Part shown: positions 1 to 7,276 of the stretch, piece by piece
Layout of the letters: each line of letters begins with the position of its first letter
How positions within the stretch are numbered: the first letter of the stretch is position 1
NCBI GenBank assembly: GCA_026713405.1
Contig: JAPOON010000711.1
Location: 1 to 10,846 of the forward strand
Direction of reading: 5' to 3'
Length of the DNA stretch: 10,846 bases
Source of the DNA: Gammaproteobacteria bacterium
GTDB lineage: Bacteria; Pseudomonadota; Gammaproteobacteria; Pseudomonadales; Azotimanducaceae_A
The notes under the pieces: generated by a model
What the model saw: the letters and a program-made list of their open reading frames with translations, nothing else
What the model was told of the DNA's origin: nothing
Databases searched by the model: none
Translations under genes and position numbers: made by a program

Positions 1-1
1 C

Positions 2-2503
2 ACCTTCTTCGACAGCACGGACTTCATCGGCGCCTTCGGCACCGAGAACTGGTCGGCAGGGTGGACCTACCCCGGTTCCGTCAGCAACGCCACGCAGCCC
101 GACTTCGGCTGCCCGGCCGGTACCAACGAGTCGACCCGCGACCTGGCCGGCATGCGGGTCTGCCAGTTGAGCAACACCAGCACCGACGACGTGCTGCTCA
201 CCAGCAACAACCTCTACGAACTGGTCGGCAAGGTCACCATCGGCGGTGACAACACCGAATCCGCCACCCTGACTGCCCAGGCGGGTACCACCATCTTCGG
301 CGGCACCAACGAGGACTTCCTGGTCATTTCCCGGGGCTCCCGGTTCGTCGCCAACGGCACGCGCACGGCGCCGGTGACGCTCACCGCCCGGGCCGATCTT
401 GCCGGTCAGACCAGCGACAACGACCGGGGTCTGTGGGGTGGCCTGGTCATCAACGGCAATGCGCCCATCAACGACTGCCCCGAAGGCGCCACCGGTGGCA
501 CCGCCGAGTGCACCAAGGAAGGCGAAGCCAACTCCGGCCTGTTCGGTGGCGATGACGCCGACGACTCCAGCGGCGTGCTCAACTACCTGGTCGTGAAATT
601 CGCGGGCTCCAACGTGGACCCGGAGAACCAGTTGAACGGCATCGCCTTCCAGGGGGTGGGCTCCGGCACCGAGGTGGACTACATCCAGGTGCACAACAAC
701 CTCGACGACGGTGTCGAGTTCTTCGGTGGCACCGTCAACGCAAAGCACGTCGTGCTGACCGGCAACGCCGACGACTCGCTGGACTGGACGGACGGCTGGC
801 AGGGCAACATCCAGTACCTGGTCATCGATCAGGCCGACGACTCCGGCGACAACGGCATCGAGGCCGACAACCGGGAAGGCGATGAAGACGCCATGCCGCG
901 CTCGCTGCCGCGCATCGCCAACATGACCATCACCGGCAAGTCCGACGAGCGGGCCGTTCGCCTGCGGCGCGGTACCGGTCTGGAGCTCTACAACAGCGTG
1001 GTGCAGGACAGCGCGAATTGCCTGCGCATTCAGGGCGCTTCGCTCGACCAGCTCGGCACCGGCATCACCTTCGATGGCGTCAGCTTCGACTGCGACACGG
1101 TGGTGGAAGGCGACGACGTGGCGGCCATTCAGGCCGAACTCGACGGCAGCAACGTTTCGACGACCGGGCAGGTCGTGGAAGCCGCCGACCTGTCCAGCGA
1201 CAGCTTCTTCGAGGACACGGACTTCATCGGCGCCGTCAGGAACGCCGACGAGGACTGGACCCACGGCTGGGCGGTCGGCATGCCGCACACGGCAACCGAC
1301 TTCGTCTGCCCGGACGGCAGCACCCAGCTGCCCGATGCCCAGTGGGTGAGCGGCCGGCGCACCTGTGAGTTGTCCGGCACGATCACCGATGACATCACGC
1401 TGACCCGCTCCAACTACTACATACTGGACGGCAAGGTCACCATCGGTGGCGACAACCGGGACTCGGCGGTGCTCGGCATCGAGTCGGGCACGACGATCAT
1501 CGGCGACGACCCGGAGGATTTCCTGGTCATCGCCCGCGGATCGCGCATCGAGGCGAACGGCACGCGGCACTCGCCCATCACCCTGACCGCGGTCGCCGAC
1601 GTGACGGGCGAAGTCACGGACCCGGTAAGCGAGCGTGGCCTGTGGGGCGGCCTCGTGATCAACGGCAACGCGCCGATCAACGACTGTCCGGAAGGCGCCC
1701 AGGGCGGCACGGCCGAGTGCACCAAGGAAGGCGAGGCCAATTCCGGCCTGTTCGGCGGCGACGACGCCAACGACTCGAGCGGTACGCTGCGTTACGTGGT
1801 CGTGAAGTTCGCGGGTTCCAATGTCGATCCGGAGAACCAGTTGAACGGCATTGCCTTCCAGGGCGTTGGCGACGGTACGGTTGTGGACTACATCCAGGTC
1901 TACAACAACCTCGATGACGGGGTCGAGTTCTTCGGCGGCACCGTGAACGCCAGCCACGTGGTGCTGGTGGGCAACGCCGACGACAGCCTCGACTGGACGG
2001 ACGGCTGGGTCGGCAGCATCCAGTACCTGCACATCCTGCAACCGGAATCCGTATCCGCCGACAACATGATCGAAGCGGACAACCGCGAGGGCGACGAGCA
2101 GGCGACCCCGATCTCCGAACCCTACATCGCCAACATGACCATGATGGGCCATTCCGGCGAACGCGCCATCCGGCTGCGGCGGGGCACCGGCCTGCACCTG
2201 TACAACTCGGAGGTATCCGGGTCTGCCAACTGCCTGCGGGTACAGGGTGAATCGGCAAACCTTCTGGGTACGCGCATCCGCTTCTCCGGCGTGAAGCTGG
2301 ACTGCGCAACCGTCAACGAGGGCGATGACGTGGCGGCGGTACAGACGTTCCTAGACGGCTCCACCAACGTGACCGAAGACGGCTCGACGCCGACCCCGGT
2401 GCCGCTGCCGGCGGCGAGTTTCGGTGACGATGCCGGCGGTTCGATCATCGGCTCGGATATTGCCAACTGGGGTTCCGGTTGGACGGTCGGGCTGGACAAC
2501 TAA
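2..2503 (+). CDS. Large secreted tandem-repeat beta-helix protein, 5'-truncated by window edge
   Basis: The frame is open from base 2 with no start needed, so the true N-terminus, including any signal peptide or lipobox, lies upstream. The visible 833 residues are the tail of one unit plus two full units of about 402 residues. Each unit has a Cys-containing head, a GLWGGLVINGNAPIN segment, a CPEG...AECTKEGEANSG segment, short beta-helix rungs rich in Asn, Asp and Gly (NNLDDGVEFFGGTVN, NADDSLDWTDGW), an IRLRRGTG-type rung and a closing GW(A/T)VG. This pattern fits a right-handed parallel beta-helix that is secreted or surface-exposed. Six cysteines recur at matching positions in both units, consistent with disulfides outside the cytoplasm. 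The protein is strongly acidic with many Asp/Asn loops, so calcium binding is possible. The TonB receptor 81 bp downstream suggests a joint role in capturing a ligand. No catalytic site was recognised and the function is unknown. The CDS and its stop are secure; the role is not. Confidence 0.88.
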   Translation, partial: TFFDSTDFIGAFGTENWSAGWTYPGSVSNATQPDFGCPAGTNESTRDLAGMRVCQLSNTSTDDVLLTSNNLYELVGKVTIGGDNTESATLTAQAGTTIFGGTNEDFLVISRGSRFVANGTRTAPVTLTARADLAGQTSDNDRGLWGGLVINGNAPINDCPEGATGGTAECTKEGEANSGLFGGDDADDSSGVLNYLVVKFAGSNVDPENQLNGIAFQGVGSGTEVDYIQVHNNLDDGVEFFGGTVNAKHVVLTGNADDSLDWTDGWQGNIQYLVIDQADDSGDNGIEADNREGDEDAMPRSLPRIANMTITGKSDERAVRLRRGTGLELYNSVVQDSANCLRIQGASLDQLGTGITFDGVSFDCDTVVEGDDVAAIQAELDGSNVSTTGQVVEAADLSSDSFFEDTDFIGAVRNADEDWTHGWAVGMPHTATDFVCPDGSTQLPDAQWVSGRRTCELSGTITDDITLTRSNYYILDGKVTIGGDNRDSAVLGIESGTTIIGDDPEDFLVIARGSRIEANGTRHSPITLTAVADVTGEVTDPVSERGLWGGLVINGNAPINDCPEGAQGGTAECTKEGEANSGLFGGDDANDSSGTLRYVVVKFAGSNVDPENQLNGIAFQGVGDGTVVDYIQVYNNLDDGVEFFGGTVNASHVVLVGNADDSLDWTDGWVGSIQYLHILQPESVSADNMIEADNREGDEQATPISEPYIANMTMMGHSGERAIRLRRGTGLHLYNSEVSGSANCLRVQGESANLLGTRIRFSGVKLDCATVNEGDDVAAVQTFLDGSTNVTEDGSTPTPVPLPAASFGDDAGGSIIGSDIANWGSGWTVGLDN
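65..1270 (+). repeat. Tandem protein-repeat unit, first complete copy
   Basis: This in-frame unit of 402 codons lies between two GW(T/A) closing motifs whose Trp codons are at 62 and 1268. The bases before it (2-64) are the end of an earlier unit (TFFDSTDFIGAFG matches SFFEDTDFIGAV near 1202). Boundaries are set by the GW motif and could be shifted in phase. Confidence 0.8.
1271..2482 (+). repeat. Tandem protein-repeat unit, second complete copy
   Basis: This copy is offset from the first by 1203 to 1212 bp, depending on small in-frame insertions; for example GLWGG starts at 428 and 1637, and the NCLR Asn codon is at 1016 and 2228. Protein identity is very high in the core, while many third codon positions differ. 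The copies therefore look old and kept by selection, not a recent duplication or an assembly artefact. Confidence 0.82.
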
Positions 2504-2514
2504 CGGCGCAACGG

Positions 2515-2553
2515 GAGCATCGCCAGGCACCCATTGCGGGCCTGGCGATGTTC
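2515..2553 (+). terminator. Strong hairpin between the beta-helix gene and the TonB receptor
   Basis: CATCGCCAGGC (2518-2528) pairs perfectly with GCCTGGCGATG (2540-2550) across an 11-nt loop. Three further pairs, one of them G-U, extend the stem outward to 2515/2553. The stem starts 12 nt after the upstream stop. No T-tract follows, so it is not a classic intrinsic terminator. It could attenuate read-through into the receptor gene, or stabilise the upstream mRNA end and so give different amounts of the two proteins. Confidence 0.6.
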
Positions 2554-2584
2554 GCGTTCAAGGATCGGGTTATCGGGTGAGCGC

Positions 2585-5263
2585 ATGAATCGAACAATCA
2601 CGAGCATTCCCGCGGCGTTGGCGCTGGGGTTTCTGGCGGCGGGCAACCTGGTTGCCGAGGAGGCGGAACCCGTAGAGGAGCCGGCAGTCCCCATCGCCAT
2701 GGCCAGCCAGGACATCGAAGAGTTGGTCGTGCTGGGCCAGTTCATTCCGGACGAGAAGCGCACGACTTCGGAGGTTTCGAATGTGCTCGACACGGAAGCC
2801 CTGGCGCTGCTGGCCGACACCAGCGTCGGCGATGCCCTTTCACGGGTGACGGGCCTCAGCCTGGTGAGCGGCAAGTACGTCTATGTGCGGGGCCTGGGCG
2901 AACGTTATTCGTCGACTCTTCTGGACGGTGCGCGCATTTCCTCGCCGGTGCCGTTCCAGAAGACCGTGCCGCTCGACATCGTGCCCAACAGCATCGTGCG
3001 CAACCTGCTGGTGCAGAAGACCTTCTCGCCGGAGTACCCGGGCGATTTCAGCGGCGGCGTGGTGATGATCCGCACCAGGGCGATCCCGGAGGAAAATTAC
3101 CTCAGCGCCAAGGTGCAGGTTGGCGGCAACTCCGAAACAACAGGCGGCGACGGGCTCTCCTACCGCGGCGGCGGGCGCGACAACTGGGGCTTCGACGACG
3201 GCACGCGCAACATCCCCGACAACATCAAGCTGATTTCGAGCGAGGAATTCGAGGCCACGCCCTGGCCGGACAGCGCCGGCCTCGGCGCCAGCTTCTTCAA
3301 TTTCTGGCACATCCGCGAGAAAGACATGCTCAAGCCCAACTACACCGGCGACGGGGAACTGGGCTACCGGTACGACTTCGACAACGGCGCCTCGGTGGGC
3401 CTGCTTGCGGCGGGCAAGTACAGCAACGACTACAACAATCGGGACAAGGATTACCGGCGCTACGAGTTCACGGGCGTCGACGGGGGCAGTACCCAGACCG
3501 TCGATTACCGGCAGTTCACCACGCGGCAGACCATCAACTGGAGCGGCTTCCTCAACCTGGGCATCGAGTTCAACAACGATCACTCGATACAGGTTTCCCA
3601 GGTGATCCTCCGCCAGACCGACGACGAGACGCAGCAGTTCAGGGGGATGTCCAGCGAAGACGATGTCAGCACCGGCACCCGGGTGGTGAGCTACCGGCTG
3701 CAATGGACGGAGAACTACATCCGTTCCACCCAGCTCAAGGGCGAACATTACTTCGACATCGGCGCCTTCGACCAGTTGTCCGTCAACTGGCGGGCCATCG
3801 ACGGCGCCGCCACGCGCGACGCTCCGGACACCCGCACCTATACCTATGCCGACAATTCCGACGGGCTCGAAGAAGTGGTGACACCGGGACGCCAGGCCGC
3901 GGGCGACCTGCGCGATGTGTTCCAGGCGCCCGACCGGGTGTTCTCGAAACTCCGGGACGAAATCGAGGAGTACGGGGTCGATCTGAACCTGCCGCTGATG
4001 CTCGGCCAGGTGGAAATGGACATCAAGGCGGGCTGGTCCGACTATCAGCGGGTGCGGGCCAGCCGCGACCGCTTCTTCCGCTTCGACCTGACCCCTGCGG
4101 CGCCGGACTACGTGGCGCTGATGACCCCGGAACAGCTTTTCGGGATCGACAACTGGGGCAAGGGCTGGCTCGATGCGCGCGATTTCTCCGCGGGCGCCGC
4201 CAACGCGGCGGGCATCTTCCCGTTCGCCACCTCGGGCGAGGAAACCAGTTCCTTCTACGGCGGCATGGACGCCCAGCTCACGCCGCGTATCCGGGTAGCG
4301 GCGGGCGTGCGCTACGAGGATACGACACTGTTCGCGGATGCCTTCGGGGGCAATACCGAGGAAGGAACCGACAACGCGGTCAGCCAGGACTACAAGGACA
4401 CCCTGCCCGCCGCATCCCTGACCTTCGAGTTCGTCAACGACCTGCAGCTCCGGTTGGCCTGGTCGAAAACGGTCAACCGGCCGAGCCTGCTGGAGATCAC
4501 CGGCACCACCATCCGCAATCCGGAAGACTCGAACCTGTACCGTGGCAATGTTTTTCCCGAGCCGGCCAAGCTGGACAACTACGACGCCCGTCTCGAATGG
4601 TATTTCGGCGCCGCCGACAGCCTCTCGGTCGGCGCGTTCCGCAAGGAATTCGACAATCCCATCGAGATCGGCAAGGTACAGGCGCAGAACGACATCTTTA
4701 CCTGGTTCAACGGCGAAGAGGCGACGCTTGAAGGTATCGAATTCGAACTGCGCAAGGATCTCTTCCTCGATGACTGGTTCGGCTGGGGCGAGGCCTGGAA
4801 CTATTTCACCCTGAACGCGAACTTCTCCCTCATCGATTCCGAGGTGACGCTGTTCGGCGAGGGCGAATCGCCGAGCGACGTGCCCGTCACCGGCTCCCGC
4901 CAGATTGCGAGGCTGTTCGAGAACGAGCGGGAGATCAGCGGCCAGTCGGACATGCTCGGCAACCTGATTCTCACCTACACCAACTACGACGCAGGCTTCG
5001 AGGGCTCGCTGGCGTACAACTACACCGGCGAGCGGATCATACTGGTGGGCGCCGAGAACGCGCCGAACATCATCGAGGAAGCCCGGGGCCAACTCGATTT
5101 TCTGGCGCGCTACACCTTTCACCTTTACGACACCCCCCTCGAACTCGAACTCAAGGTGAAGAACATCCTGAACGACCAAGTCGAATGGACCCAGGGCGAC
5201 CTGCCCTACGAGAGTTACGACCCCGGCATAACCTACAGCCTCTCCCTCAAGGCGAGCATTTAG
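2585..5263 (+). CDS. TonB-dependent outer-membrane receptor
   Basis: This 892-residue receptor would import an unidentified ligand across the outer membrane using TonB/ExbBD energy. The ATG at 2585 is chosen because it begins a normal Sec signal peptide (hydrophobic residues about 8-23, likely cleavage after LVA at 24) and follows GGGTGA. The upstream in-frame start at 2534 lies in the loop of the hairpin and would add an Arg/Cys-rich leader. A TonB-box-like EELVVL is at residues 45-50. The plug spans roughly 57-165, with YVYVRGLGERYSSTLLDG at 98-115 and GDFSGGVVMIRTR at 153-165. The rest has beta-barrel character, alternating aromatic strands and acidic loops, ending in a strand of the type YSLSLKASI. 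Length is usual for the family. No N-terminal signalling domain is seen, so control by a dedicated FecR/sigma pair is not expected. The beta-helix gene upstream is the probable partner; the substrate is unknown. Confidence 0.93.
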   Translation: MNRTITSIPAALALGFLAAGNLVAEEAEPVEEPAVPIAMASQDIEELVVLGQFIPDEKRTTSEVSNVLDTEALALLADTSVGDALSRVTGLSLVSGKYVYVRGLGERYSSTLLDGARISSPVPFQKTVPLDIVPNSIVRNLLVQKTFSPEYPGDFSGGVVMIRTRAIPEENYLSAKVQVGGNSETTGGDGLSYRGGGRDNWGFDDGTRNIPDNIKLISSEEFEATPWPDSAGLGASFFNFWHIREKDMLKPNYTGDGELGYRYDFDNGASVGLLAAGKYSNDYNNRDKDYRRYEFTGVDGGSTQTVDYRQFTTRQTINWSGFLNLGIEFNNDHSIQVSQVILRQTDDETQQFRGMSSEDDVSTGTRVVSYRLQWTENYIRSTQLKGEHYFDIGAFDQLSVNWRAIDGAATRDAPDTRTYTYADNSDGLEEVVTPGRQAAGDLRDVFQAPDRVFSKLRDEIEEYGVDLNLPLMLGQVEMDIKAGWSDYQRVRASRDRFFRFDLTPAAPDYVALMTPEQLFGIDNWGKGWLDARDFSAGAANAAGIFPFATSGEETSSFYGGMDAQLTPRIRVAAGVRYEDTTLFADAFGGNTEEGTDNAVSQDYKDTLPAASLTFEFVNDLQLRLAWSKTVNRPSLLEITGTTIRNPEDSNLYRGNVFPEPAKLDNYDARLEWYFGAADSLSVGAFRKEFDNPIEIGKVQAQNDIFTWFNGEEATLEGIEFELRKDLFLDDWFGWGEAWNYFTLNANFSLIDSEVTLFGEGESPSDVPVTGSRQIARLFENEREISGQSDMLGNLILTYTNYDAGFEGSLAYNYTGERIILVGAENAPNIIEEARGQLDFLARYTFHLYDTPLELELKVKNILNDQVEWTQGDLPYESYDPGITYSLSLKASI

Positions 5264-5379
5264 CCCGACCCATTCTGCTCTCAGACGGCGTCGGCCTGAG
5301 TCAGGTTGGCGCCCGCTCACGCCGATCCATCGGGTTGGTGCCCAGTCAGCGCGTCGCCCATGCTTGCGGGGCGTATCGC

Positions 5380-5408
5380 TGTCCGTGACAGTCAAACGCA
5401 TCTACAAT
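5380..5408 (+). promoter_or_regulatory. Possible promoter (good -10, poor -35)
   Basis: TACAAT at 5403-5408 matches the sigma-70 -10 box in five of six bases and lies about 100 bp before the dehydrogenase start at 5507. The hexamer at 17-bp spacing (TGTCCG, 5380-5385) is a weak -35. This is an inference from sequence only; a promoter somewhere in 5264-5506 is likely given the 243-bp gap after the receptor gene. Confidence 0.22.
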
Positions 5409-5506
5409 CACGCCGCCATGAAGTCCGGGCGTCCGGGTCCGTGGCGCCGACCTTGGTTTCCCGGCAGCTTGGTGTCCGATGCGTGAAATGAGCTTCTGAA
5501 GGTCAG

Positions 5507-6484
5507 ATGGCAAGCACAATCGTCAAGGTCGCCGGTCACATTTATCGCCTGTTTCGCCCCAAACCAATGGCGGAGCGGGTCGACATGTCCGGCAGGCAAG
5601 TCATCGTTACCGGGGCCTCGCCCGGCTCAATCGGCTACGAGACAGCGCGCACGCTGGCTGGTTGGGGCGCGGACGTGGTGGCGACCTGCCTGCGTAACGC
5701 CGCATCGTTGGAAGAGTCGTTGCTCGGTACTGCCGGCGGAAACGGGCTCGGCGAAGGCAGTGTCGCCGTGCGCCGCCTCGACCTTTGCGATGCGGACAGC
5801 GTTGCCGAATTCGCTGCCTGGTACACCGATACCCGAGACGGACGCCTGCATGTGCTGATCAACAATGCGGGCGTTCACAAGGGCGTATTTTCCAGAACGA
5901 CGGTGCCGCCACCTTCGCCGGACGGCTTCGAGGTTCACTGGCGCACGAATTACCTGGGCCCGTTTCACCTGACAAGCCTTCTCCTGCCGGCGCTTGAGCG
6001 CGGCGGGCAGGAGAGCGGCGATGCCCGCATTCTCAACGTGGTCTCCCACCTGCACGAAACGGTGAGCAACGAGAGTCTCTTTGCAGCGCCGCCGCGCTAC
6101 GATGCCTGGGATGCCTACGGCCGCTCGAAGCTGGCGCTCGCGCATTTCACTTTCGAGTTGCAGCGGCGTTTTGCAGGGGAACACAACCTTCAAGCCTTTG
6201 CCGTGGATCCGGGGTCGGTATCCACCAACCTGACGCGGCTGGAAATCCCCGAGGATTCCCCGGCAGCCCCCTTGCGCAAGGTTTTCCCGAGGCTCGATGC
6301 GCCCATACTGCTGCGGCCCGAACACGGCGCGCAGACGTCCATCATGTGTGCGAGCCGCAAACCGCTGCAGGGCGGCCGGTACTATGAGCGCTGCGGAATC
6401 GGTGAGGCCGGCGCAACGACTGCAGACCGGGAGGTGGCCCGGCGGCTGTGGGAGGAAGCGGAGCAGTGGGTGTCGACGCTGTGA
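5507..6484 (+). CDS. Short-chain dehydrogenase/reductase, retinol-dehydrogenase/WWOX-like
   Basis: This 325-residue NAD(P)-dependent oxidoreductase probably acts on a hydrophobic alcohol or ketone in the cytoplasm. The Rossmann nucleotide loop is TGASPGSIG at residues 35-43, with one residue more than the usual TGxxxGIG spacing. An acidic LDL motif is at 91-93, NNAG at 119-122, catalytic-type Asn148, Ser180 in NVVSHLH, and the active-site YGRSK at 204-208. A DPGSVSTN stretch follows. Length matches the extended members of this branch rather than the 250-residue classical type. About 27 residues precede the Rossmann fold (VAGHIYRLFRPKP), including an amphipathic stretch that might associate with membrane. 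The ATG at 5507 has GAAGG at 5498-5502. The SRPBCC gene 129 bp downstream has the same direction but may have its own promoter. Substrate cannot be assigned. Confidence 0.9.
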   Translation: MASTIVKVAGHIYRLFRPKPMAERVDMSGRQVIVTGASPGSIGYETARTLAGWGADVVATCLRNAASLEESLLGTAGGNGLGEGSVAVRRLDLCDADSVAEFAAWYTDTRDGRLHVLINNAGVHKGVFSRTTVPPPSPDGFEVHWRTNYLGPFHLTSLLLPALERGGQESGDARILNVVSHLHETVSNESLFAAPPRYDAWDAYGRSKLALAHFTFELQRRFAGEHNLQAFAVDPGSVSTNLTRLEIPEDSPAAPLRKVFPRLDAPILLRPEHGAQTSIMCASRKPLQGGRYYERCGIGEAGATTADREVARRLWEEAEQWVSTL

Positions 6485-6613
6485 CTGACGGACGAAAGCT
6501 GCATGCAAGTCCGCAACCCGGCCTGCCGGGGCGCTGACGCGGCGCGCTAAAGCGGCGCTCGGAAATTCGATTCGGCAAGTGATTTGTACCACGCGAGAGA
6601 GGGAGTAGAGAAC

Positions 6614-7075
6614 GTGTTCAAACGCATACTGGAATCATCCGAAGCCATGCACATCGAGGCCCCGGTCAGCGTTGTCTGGGATGTCCTTACCGATGCGAAG
6701 TCCTACGGCGACTGGAACCCGTTCACCACGCGGCTCGAAACGGACTTCGCGGTGGATTCGCCGATCCACCTGCACATCGTCATGGGGCCGTACAGCATGG
6801 ACCGCAAGGAATGGGTACGCGCCGTGGAGCCGCCGCATCGGCTGGAGTGGGACACGCAGGTGCTGGCCCGCTTCGTGCTGTACTCGAGCAAGGAACAGCG
6901 CGTTACGGCATTGACCGAGACGAGCTGCAGCTACCACACCACCGACCTGTTCAGCGGGCTGCTCACGCCGCTGATCATGCTGCTGTTCCGCAAACTGATC
7001 GTCCGGGGCTTCGATGAGACGGCGCTGGCGCTGAAGCGCCGCTGCGAGGCCATTCACGCAGCGACGCAATGCTAA
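6614..7075 (+). CDS. SRPBCC-family (START-like, polyketide cyclase/dehydrase type) protein
   Basis: This small protein of 153 residues has the helix-grip fold pattern of the SRPBCC superfamily, which encloses a hydrophobic ligand. The opening strand leads into HIEAPVSVVWDVLTDAKSYGDWNPF (residues 13-37), the characteristic first strand and helices ending in W-N-P. Central beta strands follow (HIVMGPYSMDRKEW, HRLEWDTQV). A long C-terminal helix (FRKLIVRGFDETALALKRRCE) follows a hydrophobic LLTPLIMLLF segment. The start is probably GTG at 6614, which has GGGAG at 6601-6605 with 8 nt spacing. An upstream in-frame TTG at 6584 would add 10 residues but has no clear ribosome site. Members of this family bind lipids or act as cyclases or dehydratases; no catalytic residue can be singled out here. 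The neighbouring dehydrogenase suggests shared small-molecule metabolism, which is an inference. Confidence 0.85.
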   Translation: MFKRILESSEAMHIEAPVSVVWDVLTDAKSYGDWNPFTTRLETDFAVDSPIHLHIVMGPYSMDRKEWVRAVEPPHRLEWDTQVLARFVLYSSKEQRVTALTETSCSYHTTDLFSGLLTPLIMLLFRKLIVRGFDETALALKRRCEAIHAATQC

Positions 7076-7137
7076 CCGGTTCTCGACAGTGCGACGGGGA
7101 CCATACTCTGCCGCAGACTTACGCCAAGGGACCGTAG

Positions 7138-7164
7138 CGGCAACGCAGTCAGCTCCCGTTGCCG
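7138..7164 (+). terminator. Hairpin downstream of the SRPBCC gene
   Basis: CGGCAACG (7138-7145) pairs perfectly with CGTTGCCG (7157-7164) across an 11-nt loop, 62 bp after the SRPBCC stop. No T-tract follows, so it is at best a weak or factor-assisted terminator. It sits at the point where base composition begins to fall towards the cassette. Confidence 0.35.
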
Positions 7165-7208
7165 TGGCGCGGCGATTACTCCTTCGCCAACGTGGATAAT
7201 TCTTAAAC

Positions 7209-7237
7209 TTCCCACTTTATTTCCCACTTTGTTTCCC
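7209..7237 (+). repeat. 12-bp tandem repeat, two copies plus a partial third
   Basis: TTCCCACTTT occurs at 7209-7218 and 7221-7230 (period 12), followed by TTTCCCC at 7232-7238 as a partial third copy. On the other strand this reads as spaced GTGGGAAA-type elements. Similar arrays are found beside tyrosine-recombinase attachment regions, and tandem direct repeats also serve as regulator binding sites. It lies 40-70 bp before the cassette's first start codon. An AT-rich GATAAT at 7195-7200 just upstream could be a -10 element, but no convincing -35 was found. Confidence 0.6.
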
Positions 7238-7276
7238 CTAGCATGACGGTCCTGGAGCCGAACAGAGCCTGGCGAA

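Noticed and set aside
2534..2584. Upstream in-frame start for the TonB receptor
   Set aside because: It lies in the loop and stem of the hairpin, adds an Arg/Cys-rich leader before the signal peptide and has no ribosome site.
2840..5401. An 853-residue open frame on the minus strand opposite the TonB receptor
   Set aside because: It is antisense to a well-supported gene with a signal peptide and plug motifs. Its translation shows no recognisable domain and is rich in Val, Ala, Gly and Arg, as expected from mirror reading of GC-biased codons.
5627..6592. A 321-residue minus-strand open frame opposite the first dehydrogenase
   Set aside because: It is a shadow of the plus-strand gene, which has all the dehydrogenase motifs; the antisense product is Arg/Ala-rich without a domain.
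6584..6613. TTG start for the SRPBCC protein
   Set aside because: No ribosome site precedes it, while GTG at 6614 has GGGAG at good spacing. The added residues do not belong to the family core.
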